Assembly: GCA_050953825.1 (NCBI GenBank)
Contig: JBMNNF010000010.1
Location: 62,001-126,000, forward strand
DNA: 64,000 bases
Source of the DNA: DUQW01 sp050953825
GTDB lineage: Bacteria > Bacillota_I > Bacilli_A > Acholeplasmatales > Acholeplasmataceae
Reading direction: 5' to 3'
The notes below the pieces were generated by a model that was not told the DNA's origin, searched no databases, and saw nothing but the letters and a program-made list of their open reading frames with translations. Positions 26,607-35,195 of this stretch are shown here, one piece after another. The position numbers and the translations under genes were made by a program. The stretch's first letter is position 1. Each line of letters begins with the position of its first letter.

Positions 26607-26635
26607 TTGATTTTTTAGTGATAAATGTATATAAT
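26607..26635 (+). promoter_or_regulatory. Promoter of the SUFU-domain gene
   Basis: -35 TTGATT (26607-26612), 17-bp spacer, -10 TATAAT (26630-26635). Transcription from here excludes the in-frame GTG at 26618. Confidence 0.7.
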
Positions 26636-26662
26636 TTATATACACGAAGGGTGGTGATTGAT

Positions 26663-27319
26663 TTGTGCTTTTTTAAACCAAAATTAGAAAAATATAGTAA
26701 GGCTGATTTGTATAAAGTCACAAATCATATCATTAAAACTTTTGGCTTGGTTGAAACTAAATTAAAAGAGACACAATCAAAACATATCGTAAGAACAATC
26801 TTAATTTCTAAACCAAGTGAAGCTCGTCCGTTTTATACTCTGACTACAGTCGGGATGGGAGCGCGTGTTATGAAAAATATTCCTCCTTCATTTCGTCAAG
26901 AAGGAGTTGGAAGAGCTGAACTATTAATTTGTCTTCCACCAACATGGGATTTAAAAGATCGAGATGAAAAATGGTTTTGGCCAATAGCGTACTTAAGAGC
27001 GTTAATGCAATATCCATTTGCGCAAAGAACTTGGCTAGGATATGAACACACCATACAACTTGGTGGTAAGTTGCCAGGAACGAATTTTAAAGGAATCTTA
27101 TTTGATTATCCATACTACATCAACAAAACCGATTACAAAGTTGAACTTGAAAACGGCGAATATGTGTGGTTCTATCAATTAATTCCACTTTATTCCAATG
27201 AAGCTTTTTATAAAAATGAAGAAGATTACAATGCCTTAAAAAAATTAATAGGTGACCGTTATGGTGTGGTTAATCCACGACGCATTAATGTTTTAACAAA
27301 ATTAAAATCAGATAAATAA
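26663..27319 (+). CDS. Suppressor-of-fused (SUFU) domain protein (TTG start)
   Basis: 218 residues from TTG 26663, chosen for GTGGTGA five bases upstream and the promoter position. The core reads as a bacterial SUFU domain: FYTLTTVGMGARVM, ELLICLPPTW, WPIAYLRALMQYPF, WLGYEHTIQLG and the C-terminal FYQLIPLYSNEA with VNPRRINVL. Bacterial SUFU proteins (for example YqcF-type) are known as antitoxins or immunity proteins in some contexts, but most are uncharacterised. No polymorphic toxin is adjacent, so an orphan immunity or housekeeping role remains open. A terminator follows. Confidence 0.8.
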   Translation: MCFFKPKLEKYSKADLYKVTNHIIKTFGLVETKLKETQSKHIVRTILISKPSEARPFYTLTTVGMGARVMKNIPPSFRQEGVGRAELLICLPPTWDLKDRDEKWFWPIAYLRALMQYPFAQRTWLGYEHTIQLGGKLPGTNFKGILFDYPYYINKTDYKVELENGEYVWFYQLIPLYSNEAFYKNEEDYNALKKLIGDRYGVVNPRRINVLTKLKSDK

Positions 27320-27349
27320 TATAAATTCTTGGTGATTATTTAAATAAAG

Positions 27350-27370
27350 AATACCTAGCGGTATTTTTTA
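27350..27370 (+). terminator. Probable Rho-independent terminator
   Basis: Short stem AATACC (27350-27355) / GGTATT (27360-27365), tetraloop TAGC, then a T-run. Confidence 0.6.
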
Positions 27371-27421
27371 TTTTGAAATCATATTATAATATTAATGTGA
27401 GGTGATTTTATCAAACATCGC

Positions 27422-28681
27422 GTGAAATGTTCTGAACTAGATTTTAGAGGTTATGGAATTGTTAAAGATTTAGGTAAAGTAGGTTTCATTAAAGGATTAC
27501 TTCCCGGTGAAGAAGCTTACATTAAAATTAATTTCGAAAAACGAATTTTTTTTGAAGGAGAAATAGTTGAACTGTTAACTCGCTCTTCACTTAGATCTCA
27601 ATATGAAATATTATATGATAATAATTCACTAATCCACCTTCAAAACCATAAACAATTAGAATTTCAAGAAGATATTACCATTCAAACTTTATTAAGAAAT
27701 GGGATTACTAATTTTAAACAAGAACCAATTATATCAAATGATAAATATTATAACTATCGAAATAAAGCTTTATTTTTTGTACAAAATAATCCGTTTATTG
27801 AACTCGGAGGTTATAAAGAAAGATCAAGAGATTTCCAAAAGATAGATAATCTAATTTTAGTGGAACCGGCAATCAATGACATCTTAAAATTCTTAAACAA
27901 TTATTATCAACAAGAAAAGATTTACTGCCACGATTTAGATTCCATAATAATTCGGGCCAATTATCAAAATGAAGTTATGGTTATTTTTGTCACTAAAAAT
28001 AAAAAGATAATGCCAGATATAGTGTATAAGCCACTATTAAATTTTGATAATGTTGTCTCCATCTATCAAAACTATAAAGATCATGACAAGAAAAACGTTG
28101 GAGAAGAGAGTGTTTTGATCGCTAAAGATGCATATTTGATTGATAAGATAGGTAATCTTAAATTGATTATATATCCAAATTCTTTCTTTCAAGTCAATCG
28201 TGATATTACATTGCTAGTTTATGAAAGAATTAAAAAATTATTAAATGAACATGATAAAGTTATTGACGCTTTTGCCGGAATCTCATCAATTGGTCAATAT
28301 GTTAGTGATAAAGTAAAACAAGTTTATTCGATAGAAATTGATGATGATTCAATTAAGGCGGCAAAAGAGTCAATTATGATGAATAAAATTAATAATTTAG
28401 AAATAGTACATGGCGATTTTAATAAAGAATTTGAGCAATATCAGAGTCAGTCTAACGTCTTAATTATTGATCCCCCAAGACAAGGAATTAATAATAAGGT
28501 TATTGAATTAATCAATAACTCTGAATTAGATAAAATTATTTATTTATCGTGTAACTTAAGAACTTTGGTTAGAGATATTAAATTGCTAACTAATTATCAA
28601 GTGATGGAAGTTACACCAATTAAGATGTTTTTCCAAACAGTGGAAATGGAAACATTAGTTTATATGGAGCGGAGAAAATGA
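27422..28681 (+). CDS. RlmD/TrmA (RumA) family uracil-5 methyltransferase lacking the Fe-S cysteines
   Basis: 419 residues from GTG 27422. The SAM-dependent domain is intact (VIDAFAGISSIG, IDPPRQG, catalytic Cys in LSCNLRTL). The N-terminal region lacks the CxxxxxCGGC iron-sulfur ligands of the paralogue at 23364. The start is doubtful: GAGGTGA (27399-27405) is 16 bases before the GTG, but four bases before an in-frame ATC at 27410. Initiation there would add KHRV, matching KRV at the N-terminus of the paralogue. It probably modifies another uridine in rRNA or tRNA. It overlaps the cupin gene by 4 bases. Confidence 0.85.
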   Translation: MKCSELDFRGYGIVKDLGKVGFIKGLLPGEEAYIKINFEKRIFFEGEIVELLTRSSLRSQYEILYDNNSLIHLQNHKQLEFQEDITIQTLLRNGITNFKQEPIISNDKYYNYRNKALFFVQNNPFIELGGYKERSRDFQKIDNLILVEPAINDILKFLNNYYQQEKIYCHDLDSIIIRANYQNEVMVIFVTKNKKIMPDIVYKPLLNFDNVVSIYQNYKDHDKKNVGEESVLIAKDAYLIDKIGNLKLIIYPNSFFQVNRDITLLVYERIKKLLNEHDKVIDAFAGISSIGQYVSDKVKQVYSIEIDDDSIKAAKESIMMNKINNLEIVHGDFNKEFEQYQSQSNVLIIDPPRQGINNKVIELINNSELDKIIYLSCNLRTLVRDIKLLTNYQVMEVTPIKMFFQTVEMETLVYMERRK

Positions 28682-28980
28682 AAATAGATAACATATATAA
28701 AAACATTAAAAACAATATTGATGATGAAATAATTGATGAGATTTTTTATAGTGATTCAGTTAAGATTACTCGTATTTCTTCAACTAATCAAAATACAGAG
28801 TGGTTTTGTGAGGATATCAAAGAAGTGGCAATTCTTCTTGAAGGGGAAGCAGTTATTGAATTTGAAAAGAAAGAAATAAGCATGAAAAAAGGGGATGTGA
28901 TTATTATCAATCCCCTTGAAAGACATCGTGTAATTAACACTAGTCCAACTGGACTATGGTTGGCTATTTACTTTCGATAA
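28678..28980 (+). CDS. Cupin-domain protein
   Basis: 100 residues. WFCEDIKEVAILLEGEAVIEF, KKGDVIIINPLERHRV and the final GLWLAIYFR follow the small conserved-barrel cupin pattern, with Glu and two His as likely metal ligands. The start overlaps the methyltransferase stop (ATGA). The last 17 bases overlap the convergent membrane-protein gene, with no terminator between them. Function unknown; the coupling suggests a link to RNA modification or simply a shared transcript. Confidence 0.8.
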   Translation: MKIDNIYKNIKNNIDDEIIDEIFYSDSVKITRISSTNQNTEWFCEDIKEVAILLEGEAVIEFEKKEISMKKGDVIIINPLERHRVINTSPTGLWLAIYFR

Positions 28981-29566
28981 CTCTTGGATTACCAAGTCCT
29001 AAGTCATATTTTAAATGTCGAACTTGTTCTAATCCGGCAAGTGTATATTTAACTTCTAAATATAATATTGGATAATCAACATTAACAAACCATAATGGCG
29101 AATAAGGTGTTTCTTTTTTGAAGTCAAACACCATCGAATGAGAGCGTCCCTCAGTTAAATTTTGTGGTGTTTTTAGTTCTTGATAAGTATTCCAAGGAGC
29201 GACTAAAACACCAGTGGCGCTGACATTAGAAATGTCGTGTAAATTTTTATTATATGTGATAGTAAAGGTATATTTATTACCTATTTTTTTATCTTTATCT
29301 TCGGTATCATATAAAGGTGCAATTTCAGTATATTTAATAGTTAAATTGAATTCATTAAAAGCACTAACATCTTCAATTTTACTAGCTTTGACCACAGCGC
29401 CTTCTTCAGAAAATCTAATTTTTTCACCGTTAGCTTTCGTTCCGCTATAAATACCAATCACTAGAATAACCGGAAGGAGAACGAAAAATAATGTTAAAAA
29501 TATAATCTTCCTATACTTACTAATTAAACTTCCTAGTGATCGTTTGTTTTTTCTAACTTGTGACAT
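28964..29566 (-). CDS. Membrane-anchored protein of unknown function
   Basis: 200 residues from ATG 29566 on the minus strand, with AGGATG at proper spacing; an upstream in-frame ATG (29590) contains that Shine-Dalgarno and is rejected. A basic N-terminus (residues 1-20) is followed by one membrane segment (about 22-44), and the rest is an extracytoplasmic beta-rich domain. I recognise no family. It is convergent with the cupin gene with a 17-bp 3' overlap, an arrangement that allows antisense interference. Confidence 0.65.
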   Translation of the reverse strand: MSQVRKNKRSLGSLISKYRKIIFLTLFFVLLPVILVIGIYSGTKANGEKIRFSEEGAVVKASKIEDVSAFNEFNLTIKYTEIAPLYDTEDKDKKIGNKYTFTITYNKNLHDISNVSATGVLVAPWNTYQELKTPQNLTEGRSHSMVFDFKKETPYSPLWFVNVDYPILYLEVKYTLAGLEQVRHLKYDLGLGNPRVIESK

Positions 29567-29762
29567 AATAAACACATCCTTATCTAACATCTATTATATA
29601 TTATAGCAAAAACTCAAAACAAAAATAAAAATATAGCGAATAAAGAAAACGAAAAAATAATGTAAGTTAATAATATTTATTCTGAATTATTATTATATAA
29701 CGTCATTATTAAGCGATAAAGCGTTAATTTTTATAACAATTAAGTTAAGTTTGGAGCTGTGA

Positions 29763-29819
29763 TTCATATTATTGCTTAATATGAAAGAATTGACAAAAAT
29801 CACTAAAATAGGCTATAAT
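29763..29819 (+). promoter_or_regulatory. rny promoter with upstream inverted repeat
   Basis: A consensus -35 TTGACA (29790-29795), 18-bp spacer, -10 TATAAT (29814-29819). A perfect inverted repeat TTCATATT / AATATGAA (29763-29770, 29778-29785) ends five bases before the -35 and may bind a regulator. The 170 bp further upstream hold no gene. Confidence 0.7.
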
Positions 29820-29890
29820 ATCATTAAGATTATATAGAAAATTATATTCTTAAAAATAAATTGAAAATTGAAGAAAATGGAGGAATAATT

Positions 29891-31456
29891 ATGGTACCTT
29901 GGTATGTATTAGTCATCTCCATTTTGCTATCAGTCGGTGTCGGGCTAGTAGTAGGATTTTTTGTTCGTGTCATTATTCACGAAAAAAGTCTGATTAAAAG
30001 TCGAGAACTGTATGAAAATATTGTTGAAGAAGGGCGTAAAGAGGCCGAGGATGCTAAAAAACAAAGTATCTTAGAAGCTAAAAAAGAAATTCATGATTTA
30101 AAAAGAGAAACTGATGCAGATATTAAAGAAAGAAGAGCGCAAATTGCATCACAAGAAAATAAATTAAATCAACGTGAAGATCAACTGAATCGTCGTACGG
30201 CAAATTTAGACCGTAGAGAAGAAACATTACTTGCTAAAGAAGAACGTATTGATCTTAAGCAAGAACAACTTGAACAATTGAATAGCGAAGTGGAACAAAC
30301 ACTAAAAGAACAAAAAGAAAAATTGGTGGAAATTTCTAAAATTTCCCAAGAAGACGCAGAAAAAATCATTATGAGTGAAGTTCGTGAGAAGTTAGGTTTA
30401 GAAATCGCAACTTATATTCGTGATGAAGAAGAAAAAGCGAAGTTAGAAGCTAAAAATAAAGCTAAAAACATTATGTCACTTGCAATGCAAAAATTTGCAA
30501 GTGAAACAACAACCGAAACTACCGTTACCGTTGTTGATATTCCAAATGATGAAATGAAGGGTAGAATTATCGGTAGAGAAGGTCGTAACATCCGCACCTT
30601 AGAGGCATTAACCGGTGTTGATTTAATTATTGATGATACTCCAGATGCAGTCGTATTAAGTGGCTTTGATCCAGTAAGAAGAGAAATTGCTAGAAGAGCA
30701 CTTACTAAATTAGTTCAAGATGGAAGAATCCATCCAGGACGGATCGAAGAAGTTGTTGAAAAGAGCCGTGAAGAAGTTGAAACATACATTCACGAAGCTG
30801 GTGAAGACGCGGTCTTTAGATTAGGGATCGGGCGAATTCACTTAGAAATAATTAAAATGTTAGGTCGCCTTAACTTTAGGACAAGTTATGGACAAAATGT
30901 TTTAAAACATTCAATTGAAGTTGCTTTTTTAGCTGGTAAATTGGCAGCTGAATTAGGTGAAGATGAAATCCTTGCTCGTAGAGCTGGATTACTTCATGAT
31001 ATTGGAAAAGCAATTGACCACGAAGTAGAAGGAAGCCATGTTGACATTGGAGTTAACTTAGCGACTCGTTATCGTGAACCAGCCGAAGTAATTGATGCAA
31101 TTGCTTCACATCACGGTGATGTCGAACCAACTACCGTTATTGGAGTTTTAGTAGCTGCAGCTGATGCTTTAAGTGCAGCTAGACCAGGTGCAAGAAATGA
31201 ATCTGTTGAAAACTACATCCAAAGATTACAACAATTAGAAAACATTTCAAATGACATTGAAGGTGTTGAAAAATCATATGCAATTCAAGCTGGTAGAGAA
31301 ATTAGAGTAATTGTTAAACCAGAAGAAATTGATGATTTACAAGCGTTTAAAGTCGCCAGAGAAATTAAAGAAAGAATCGAACAACAAATGGCCTATCCAG
31401 GAACAATTAAAGTTACGGTTATTAGAGAAACACGTGCAACCGATATTGCAAAATAA
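29891..31456 (+). CDS. rny: Ribonuclease Y
   Basis: 521 residues from ATG 29891, set by GGAGGA just upstream. It has an N-terminal membrane anchor (about residues 1-24), then a long coiled coil to about 170, a KH domain (GREGRNIRTLEALTGVD near 226), and an HD domain (HSIEVAFLAG, LHDIGK near 368). It is the membrane-bound endoribonuclease that initiates mRNA decay in Firmicutes. It is followed by a terminator and ymdB, the same order as ymdA-ymdB in Bacillus. Confidence 0.97.
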   Translation: MVPWYVLVISILLSVGVGLVVGFFVRVIIHEKSLIKSRELYENIVEEGRKEAEDAKKQSILEAKKEIHDLKRETDADIKERRAQIASQENKLNQREDQLNRRTANLDRREETLLAKEERIDLKQEQLEQLNSEVEQTLKEQKEKLVEISKISQEDAEKIIMSEVREKLGLEIATYIRDEEEKAKLEAKNKAKNIMSLAMQKFASETTTETTVTVVDIPNDEMKGRIIGREGRNIRTLEALTGVDLIIDDTPDAVVLSGFDPVRREIARRALTKLVQDGRIHPGRIEEVVEKSREEVETYIHEAGEDAVFRLGIGRIHLEIIKMLGRLNFRTSYGQNVLKHSIEVAFLAGKLAAELGEDEILARRAGLLHDIGKAIDHEVEGSHVDIGVNLATRYREPAEVIDAIASHHGDVEPTTVIGVLVAAADALSAARPGARNESVENYIQRLQQLENISNDIEGVEKSYAIQAGREIRVIVKPEEIDDLQAFKVAREIKERIEQQMAYPGTIKVTVIRETRATDIAK

Positions 31457-31476
31457 GAGGCTTTTGCCTCTTTTTT
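31455..31476 (+). terminator. Rho-independent terminator after rny
   Basis: AAGAGGC / GCCTCTT stem (31455-31461, 31466-31472) with TTTT loop and T-run. It overlaps the rny stop by two bases. Read-through to ymdB is possible because only 20 bases separate it from that start. Confidence 0.85.
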
Positions 31477-31497
31477 CTTAAAAGAAAGAGTGAGAGT

Positions 31498-32265
31498 ATG
31501 AAAATATTATTTATTGGAGATATTTATGGTGAACCGGGTAGAAAAATATTATTTGACAACTTGGAAGAACTAAAAAGAAAATATAAACCCAATATTATTA
31601 TTGCTAATGCTGAAAATGCGGCTCATGGTCGGGGATTGACTAAAAGTATTTATAAAGAATGTATGCAGGCCGGTATTCATCTTTTAACTATGGGTAACCA
31701 TACATATGCTAATAGACAAATTTACGAATTATTTGAAGATGAAAACATCAATATTGTTCGTCCAATTAATTATGTAAATGTGGCAGGAAATGGTTATAAA
31801 GTTATTAAATTTAATGATCAGAAAATTTTAGTTATTAATGCATTAGGAAGAACTTTTTTTAACTTAAGTTTAGAAAATCCATTTACTGAAGTTAAAAAAG
31901 TTTTAGAAACAGTTGAACACGATTATTCAATTGTTGATTTTCATGCTGAGGCAACTTCTGAAAAAGTTGCCCTAGGTCATTATTTAGATGGACTAGCATC
32001 AGCAGTTTTAGGAACTCATACTCACATTCCAACTGCCGATGAAAGAATGTTACCAAAAGGAACTTTATATATTTCCGATGTCGGAATGACAGGTCCATTA
32101 AATGGGATTATCGGTGTCGATAAAGATTTAATTATTGAAAGATTTCTTAATGGTGTTTCGGGAATGAATGTTGTTGCTGACGGACCAACATGGTTAAATG
32201 CGGTGATTTTAGATTTTAGTAATGAAGTACCATCAATTCAACGAATTCAATTGTATGGTGATTAA
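31498..32265 (+). CDS. ymdB: YmdB-like metallophosphoesterase (TIGR00282 family)
   Basis: 255 residues. FIGDIYGEPGRK, NAENAAHGRGL, MGNHTYANRQI, DFHAEATSEK and GTHTHIPTADE supply the metal ligands of this phosphodiesterase family. In Bacillus the enzyme hydrolyses cyclic nucleotides and affects biofilm/motility decisions. It keeps the conserved position after rny. Two bases separate its stop from miaB. Confidence 0.95.
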   Translation: MKILFIGDIYGEPGRKILFDNLEELKRKYKPNIIIANAENAAHGRGLTKSIYKECMQAGIHLLTMGNHTYANRQIYELFEDENINIVRPINYVNVAGNGYKVIKFNDQKILVINALGRTFFNLSLENPFTEVKKVLETVEHDYSIVDFHAEATSEKVALGHYLDGLASAVLGTHTHIPTADERMLPKGTLYISDVGMTGPLNGIIGVDKDLIIERFLNGVSGMNVVADGPTWLNAVILDFSNEVPSIQRIQLYGD

Positions 32266-32267
32266 TT

Positions 32268-33710
32268 ATGAAAAATGATGATAACATACTAAAACATCTA
32301 ATCCCATCTTTTAAAGATGCTAGAAAACGAACGAAAAGTGAAGTTTTGAATATTGATTTTGAAATTAACCCCAAATATTTGGAATTAGGAGTTGGCAAAA
32401 AATACTTAATTCAAACATATGGATGTCAAGCGAATGAAGCTGACTCCGAAGTGATGGCGGGTATTTTAGAAATGATTGGATTTGAAAAAGTTAATTCACC
32501 TGAAGATAGTGATTTAATTATTTTGAATACTTGTGCTATTCGAGAAAATGCTGAAAATAGAATTTGGGGCGAAGTCGGACGACTTTCTCACTATCAAAAA
32601 ACTAATCCTAATTTAATTATCGGATTAGCTGGTTGTATGCCACAAGAGCCTGATGTAGTTGAACGAATTTTGAAAAAACAAAGAGCGATCGGATTAGTTT
32701 TTGGCACGCATAATATTCATAAGCTACCTGAATATATTTATGAAGCATATCTTGCCCACGAAAGAGTGATTCAAGTTTATTCAAAAGAAGGAGAGATTAT
32801 TGAAAAACTACCAAAAGTAAGAAATCATCAATATAAAGCATGGGTGAATATTATGTATGGTTGCGACGAGTTTTGTACATATTGTGTTGTTCCTTATACT
32901 CGGGGCAAAGAAAGATCGAGATTACCTAAGGATATCATTTGTGAAGTTAAAGAATTAGTGGCGACAGGATATCAAGAAGTTACACTTTTAGGACAAAATG
33001 TTAATGCCTACGGTAAAGACTTTGAGAATTTAGATTATACATTAGGTGATTTACTAATGGATCTGGATAAGACTGGGATTTCACGGATTCGTTTTACTAC
33101 AAGTCACCCTAGAGATTTAGATTTAAAGACAATTTTAGCGATGCGTGATGCGAAAAGTGTCATGCCCCATCTTCATCTTCCGGTTCAATCAGGTAGTAAT
33201 GAGATCTTAAGAAGAATGAACCGGAAATATACTAAAGAGGTGTTCGTGGAGAAAGTAAAATTACTAAAAGAACACGTTAAAGGAATTTCAATTACCACAG
33301 ATATTATAGTTGGATTTCCTAATGAGAGTGATGACGATTTCAAGGCGACACTTGATTTAGTGAAAGAAGTTGGTTTTGAAGGAGCGTATACCTTTATTTA
33401 TTCAAAAAGAAAAGGAACGCCAGCGGCAACTTTTCCTGATGATATTCCTAATGATGTTAAGAAAAAACGACTTCTTATCTTAAATGAATTAATCAACAAA
33501 GGGTTTAAAGAAGGTAATTTAAGATTTTTAGATGAAATTGTTGAGGTTTTAGTAGATGGTCCTAGTGAAAAGAATGAAGAAGTACTAGCAGGATACACCC
33601 CACACAACAAACTAATCAATTTTAAAGGCCCAAAATCATTAGTAGGAAAGATAGTGAAAGTCAAGGTAACCAAAGCCCTTACTTGGTCGCTTGAAGGCGA
33701 ACTAATTTAG
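32268..33710 (+). CDS. miaB: tRNA-2-methylthio-N6-dimethylallyladenosine synthase
   Basis: 480 residues. The N-terminal UPF0004 domain has TYGCQANEADSE with the first auxiliary-cluster Cys and LNTCAIRENAE. The radical-SAM CxxxCxxC motif is CDEFCTYC near residue 200, and there is a C-terminal TRAM domain. It methylthiolates isopentenyl-adenosine at tRNA position 37 after MiaA. miaA is encoded 6 kb downstream beyond mutSL, as in many Firmicutes. Confidence 0.97.
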   Translation: MKNDDNILKHLIPSFKDARKRTKSEVLNIDFEINPKYLELGVGKKYLIQTYGCQANEADSEVMAGILEMIGFEKVNSPEDSDLIILNTCAIRENAENRIWGEVGRLSHYQKTNPNLIIGLAGCMPQEPDVVERILKKQRAIGLVFGTHNIHKLPEYIYEAYLAHERVIQVYSKEGEIIEKLPKVRNHQYKAWVNIMYGCDEFCTYCVVPYTRGKERSRLPKDIICEVKELVATGYQEVTLLGQNVNAYGKDFENLDYTLGDLLMDLDKTGISRIRFTTSHPRDLDLKTILAMRDAKSVMPHLHLPVQSGSNEILRRMNRKYTKEVFVEKVKLLKEHVKGISITTDIIVGFPNESDDDFKATLDLVKEVGFEGAYTFIYSKRKGTPAATFPDDIPNDVKKKRLLILNELINKGFKEGNLRFLDEIVEVLVDGPSEKNEEVLAGYTPHNKLINFKGPKSLVGKIVKVKVTKALTWSLEGELI

Positions 33711-33810
33711 GTCATTATTTTGACAAAATATCACAAAAAAAATGATTTATCTTAAAAATTGCGAAATATGGCTTTAATATAAGTTATTTCACGATTTTTA
33801 CAAATTTGCC

Positions 33811-33839
33811 TTGAAATAATTTCAATAATATTATATATT
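33811..33839 (+). promoter_or_regulatory. Possible promoter of the HeH-repeat protein gene
   Basis: -35 TTGAAA (33811-33816), 17-bp spacer, -10 TATATT (33834-33839). The palindrome TGAAATAATTTCA (33812-33824) overlaps the -35. Confidence 0.45.
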
Positions 33840-33868
33840 ATTAGTACGTATGGACTGGAGGTAATGTT

Positions 33869-35167
33869 ATGAATAAATTAAACAGGGATTCAAACATCGT
33901 AATCAATAATGAAAGCTACTTGATGCAAGACTTAGTTTCTAAGTTAGCCAATTTACCGAGTAATGAATTTTCTAATTTTTTAAAAAACATTGGTTTAACT
34001 GTACCTAAAAAGTTAAAAATCGCTGTTTTAAAAGAGGTTTTAAGAGAACCAGTAAATAAAACAATTAAAGAAAGAGCCAATTTAGCTGATGAATTAGGAT
34101 ATCGTTTATCTTGGTTTAGTAGATTTTCTGAATATCAATTAGAAAATTTATTAAAATTCTATAATTCGACAAGCTTAAATAGACATTATTTAGAAACTCT
34201 CTGGTTAGAATTATTTAATTATATGATGGAAAAAAGAGTTTCTGATGTTGATTTACATGAATTAGTTTTATTAGCTGATAATTATAAATTAATTTCTGAT
34301 GAAGATATTTTACAATATAATTTAGCATTAAAAGATTCATTTTATGATGAACCAAATGAAATTGATGGTTTAGCACCAGATGAATTTAGACCAGTCTTAT
34401 ATAAGAGTTCAACACTTGTTGAAATTCGTGAATTGGGAAATAAATATGATGTTAATGTTCCAAAAAGATTAAAAAAGGATCAATTAGCTGATATTATTAT
34501 TTCAGAGTTAAAAGACCGTGAAGAAGTTTCTGAAGAAAGAGAATTAGAAATTCGTAAAATGTCAATTGTCATTATGCAAAGATTTGCTAAAGACAATGAT
34601 ATTAAGGCGTCAATTGAACTGAAAAAAGAAGAAGTTATTGAATTCATTTTAGCTAATGCTAGTCAAACTAAAGAAATGTATTTCCTACCTTCAGATTCAA
34701 CAATTTATATGCAAGAACCAGAACCAGTTGTCGAAGAAGTGGCTGTTGAAGAAGAACCAGTCGTTCAAGAAGTGGTGGAAGAAGAGCCAGTTGTTGAAGA
34801 AATTGTGGAAGAGGTAGTCGAAGATGAAGAAGACTACACTGAAGTCTTAGATGAAATCAAGTTCTTACGTCAATTACTACACGATCATACAGTTGTGTGT
34901 GATGCCTATAATGAAGTTGTACCGTTTGAACCGAGAGGAATTAGTGAACCAATTTTAGTTAATACAGCTGGATTCTATTCCGATAAAAAGCACGCTAAGA
35001 AAGATTTTCAAGATTTCGTGGACGCTTCTCCTCAAATTGAAAAGAAAAAAGCGAAAAAAACATCACGTAGTGAAGATATCTTTATTGCAGTTTCTTGGGT
35101 TGTGGCAGTGATCTTGTTAGCGGTTGTAATTTTCTTAGTTATTAACTTTATTCGCGGCGGAATTTAA
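33869..35167 (+). CDS. Tail-anchored membrane protein with three SAP/HeH-like motifs
   Basis: 432 residues, no recognised family. Three segments look like helix-extended-loop-helix (SAP/Rho-N-like) motifs: FLKNIGLTVPKKLKIAVLKE (about 49-68), ELGNKYDVNVPKRLKKDQLA (about 189-208), and RFAKDNDIKASIELKKEEVI (about 232-251). Next comes a Glu/Val-rich repeat (PVVEEV-type, about 290-325), a Lys-rich stretch, and a single C-terminal membrane segment (about 405-428) with a short tail. It would sit in the membrane with the HeH part in the cytoplasm. The neighbouring mutS/mutL suggest, but do not prove, a DNA-related role. Confidence 0.65.
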   Translation: MNKLNRDSNIVINNESYLMQDLVSKLANLPSNEFSNFLKNIGLTVPKKLKIAVLKEVLREPVNKTIKERANLADELGYRLSWFSRFSEYQLENLLKFYNSTSLNRHYLETLWLELFNYMMEKRVSDVDLHELVLLADNYKLISDEDILQYNLALKDSFYDEPNEIDGLAPDEFRPVLYKSSTLVEIRELGNKYDVNVPKRLKKDQLADIIISELKDREEVSEERELEIRKMSIVIMQRFAKDNDIKASIELKKEEVIEFILANASQTKEMYFLPSDSTIYMQEPEPVVEEVAVEEEPVVQEVVEEEPVVEEIVEEVVEDEEDYTEVLDEIKFLRQLLHDHTVVCDAYNEVVPFEPRGISEPILVNTAGFYSDKKHAKKDFQDFVDASPQIEKKKAKKTSRSEDIFIAVSWVVAVILLAVVIFLVINFIRGGI

Positions 35168-35195
35168 TTTATAAATTTATTACTAAGGGGGACTT

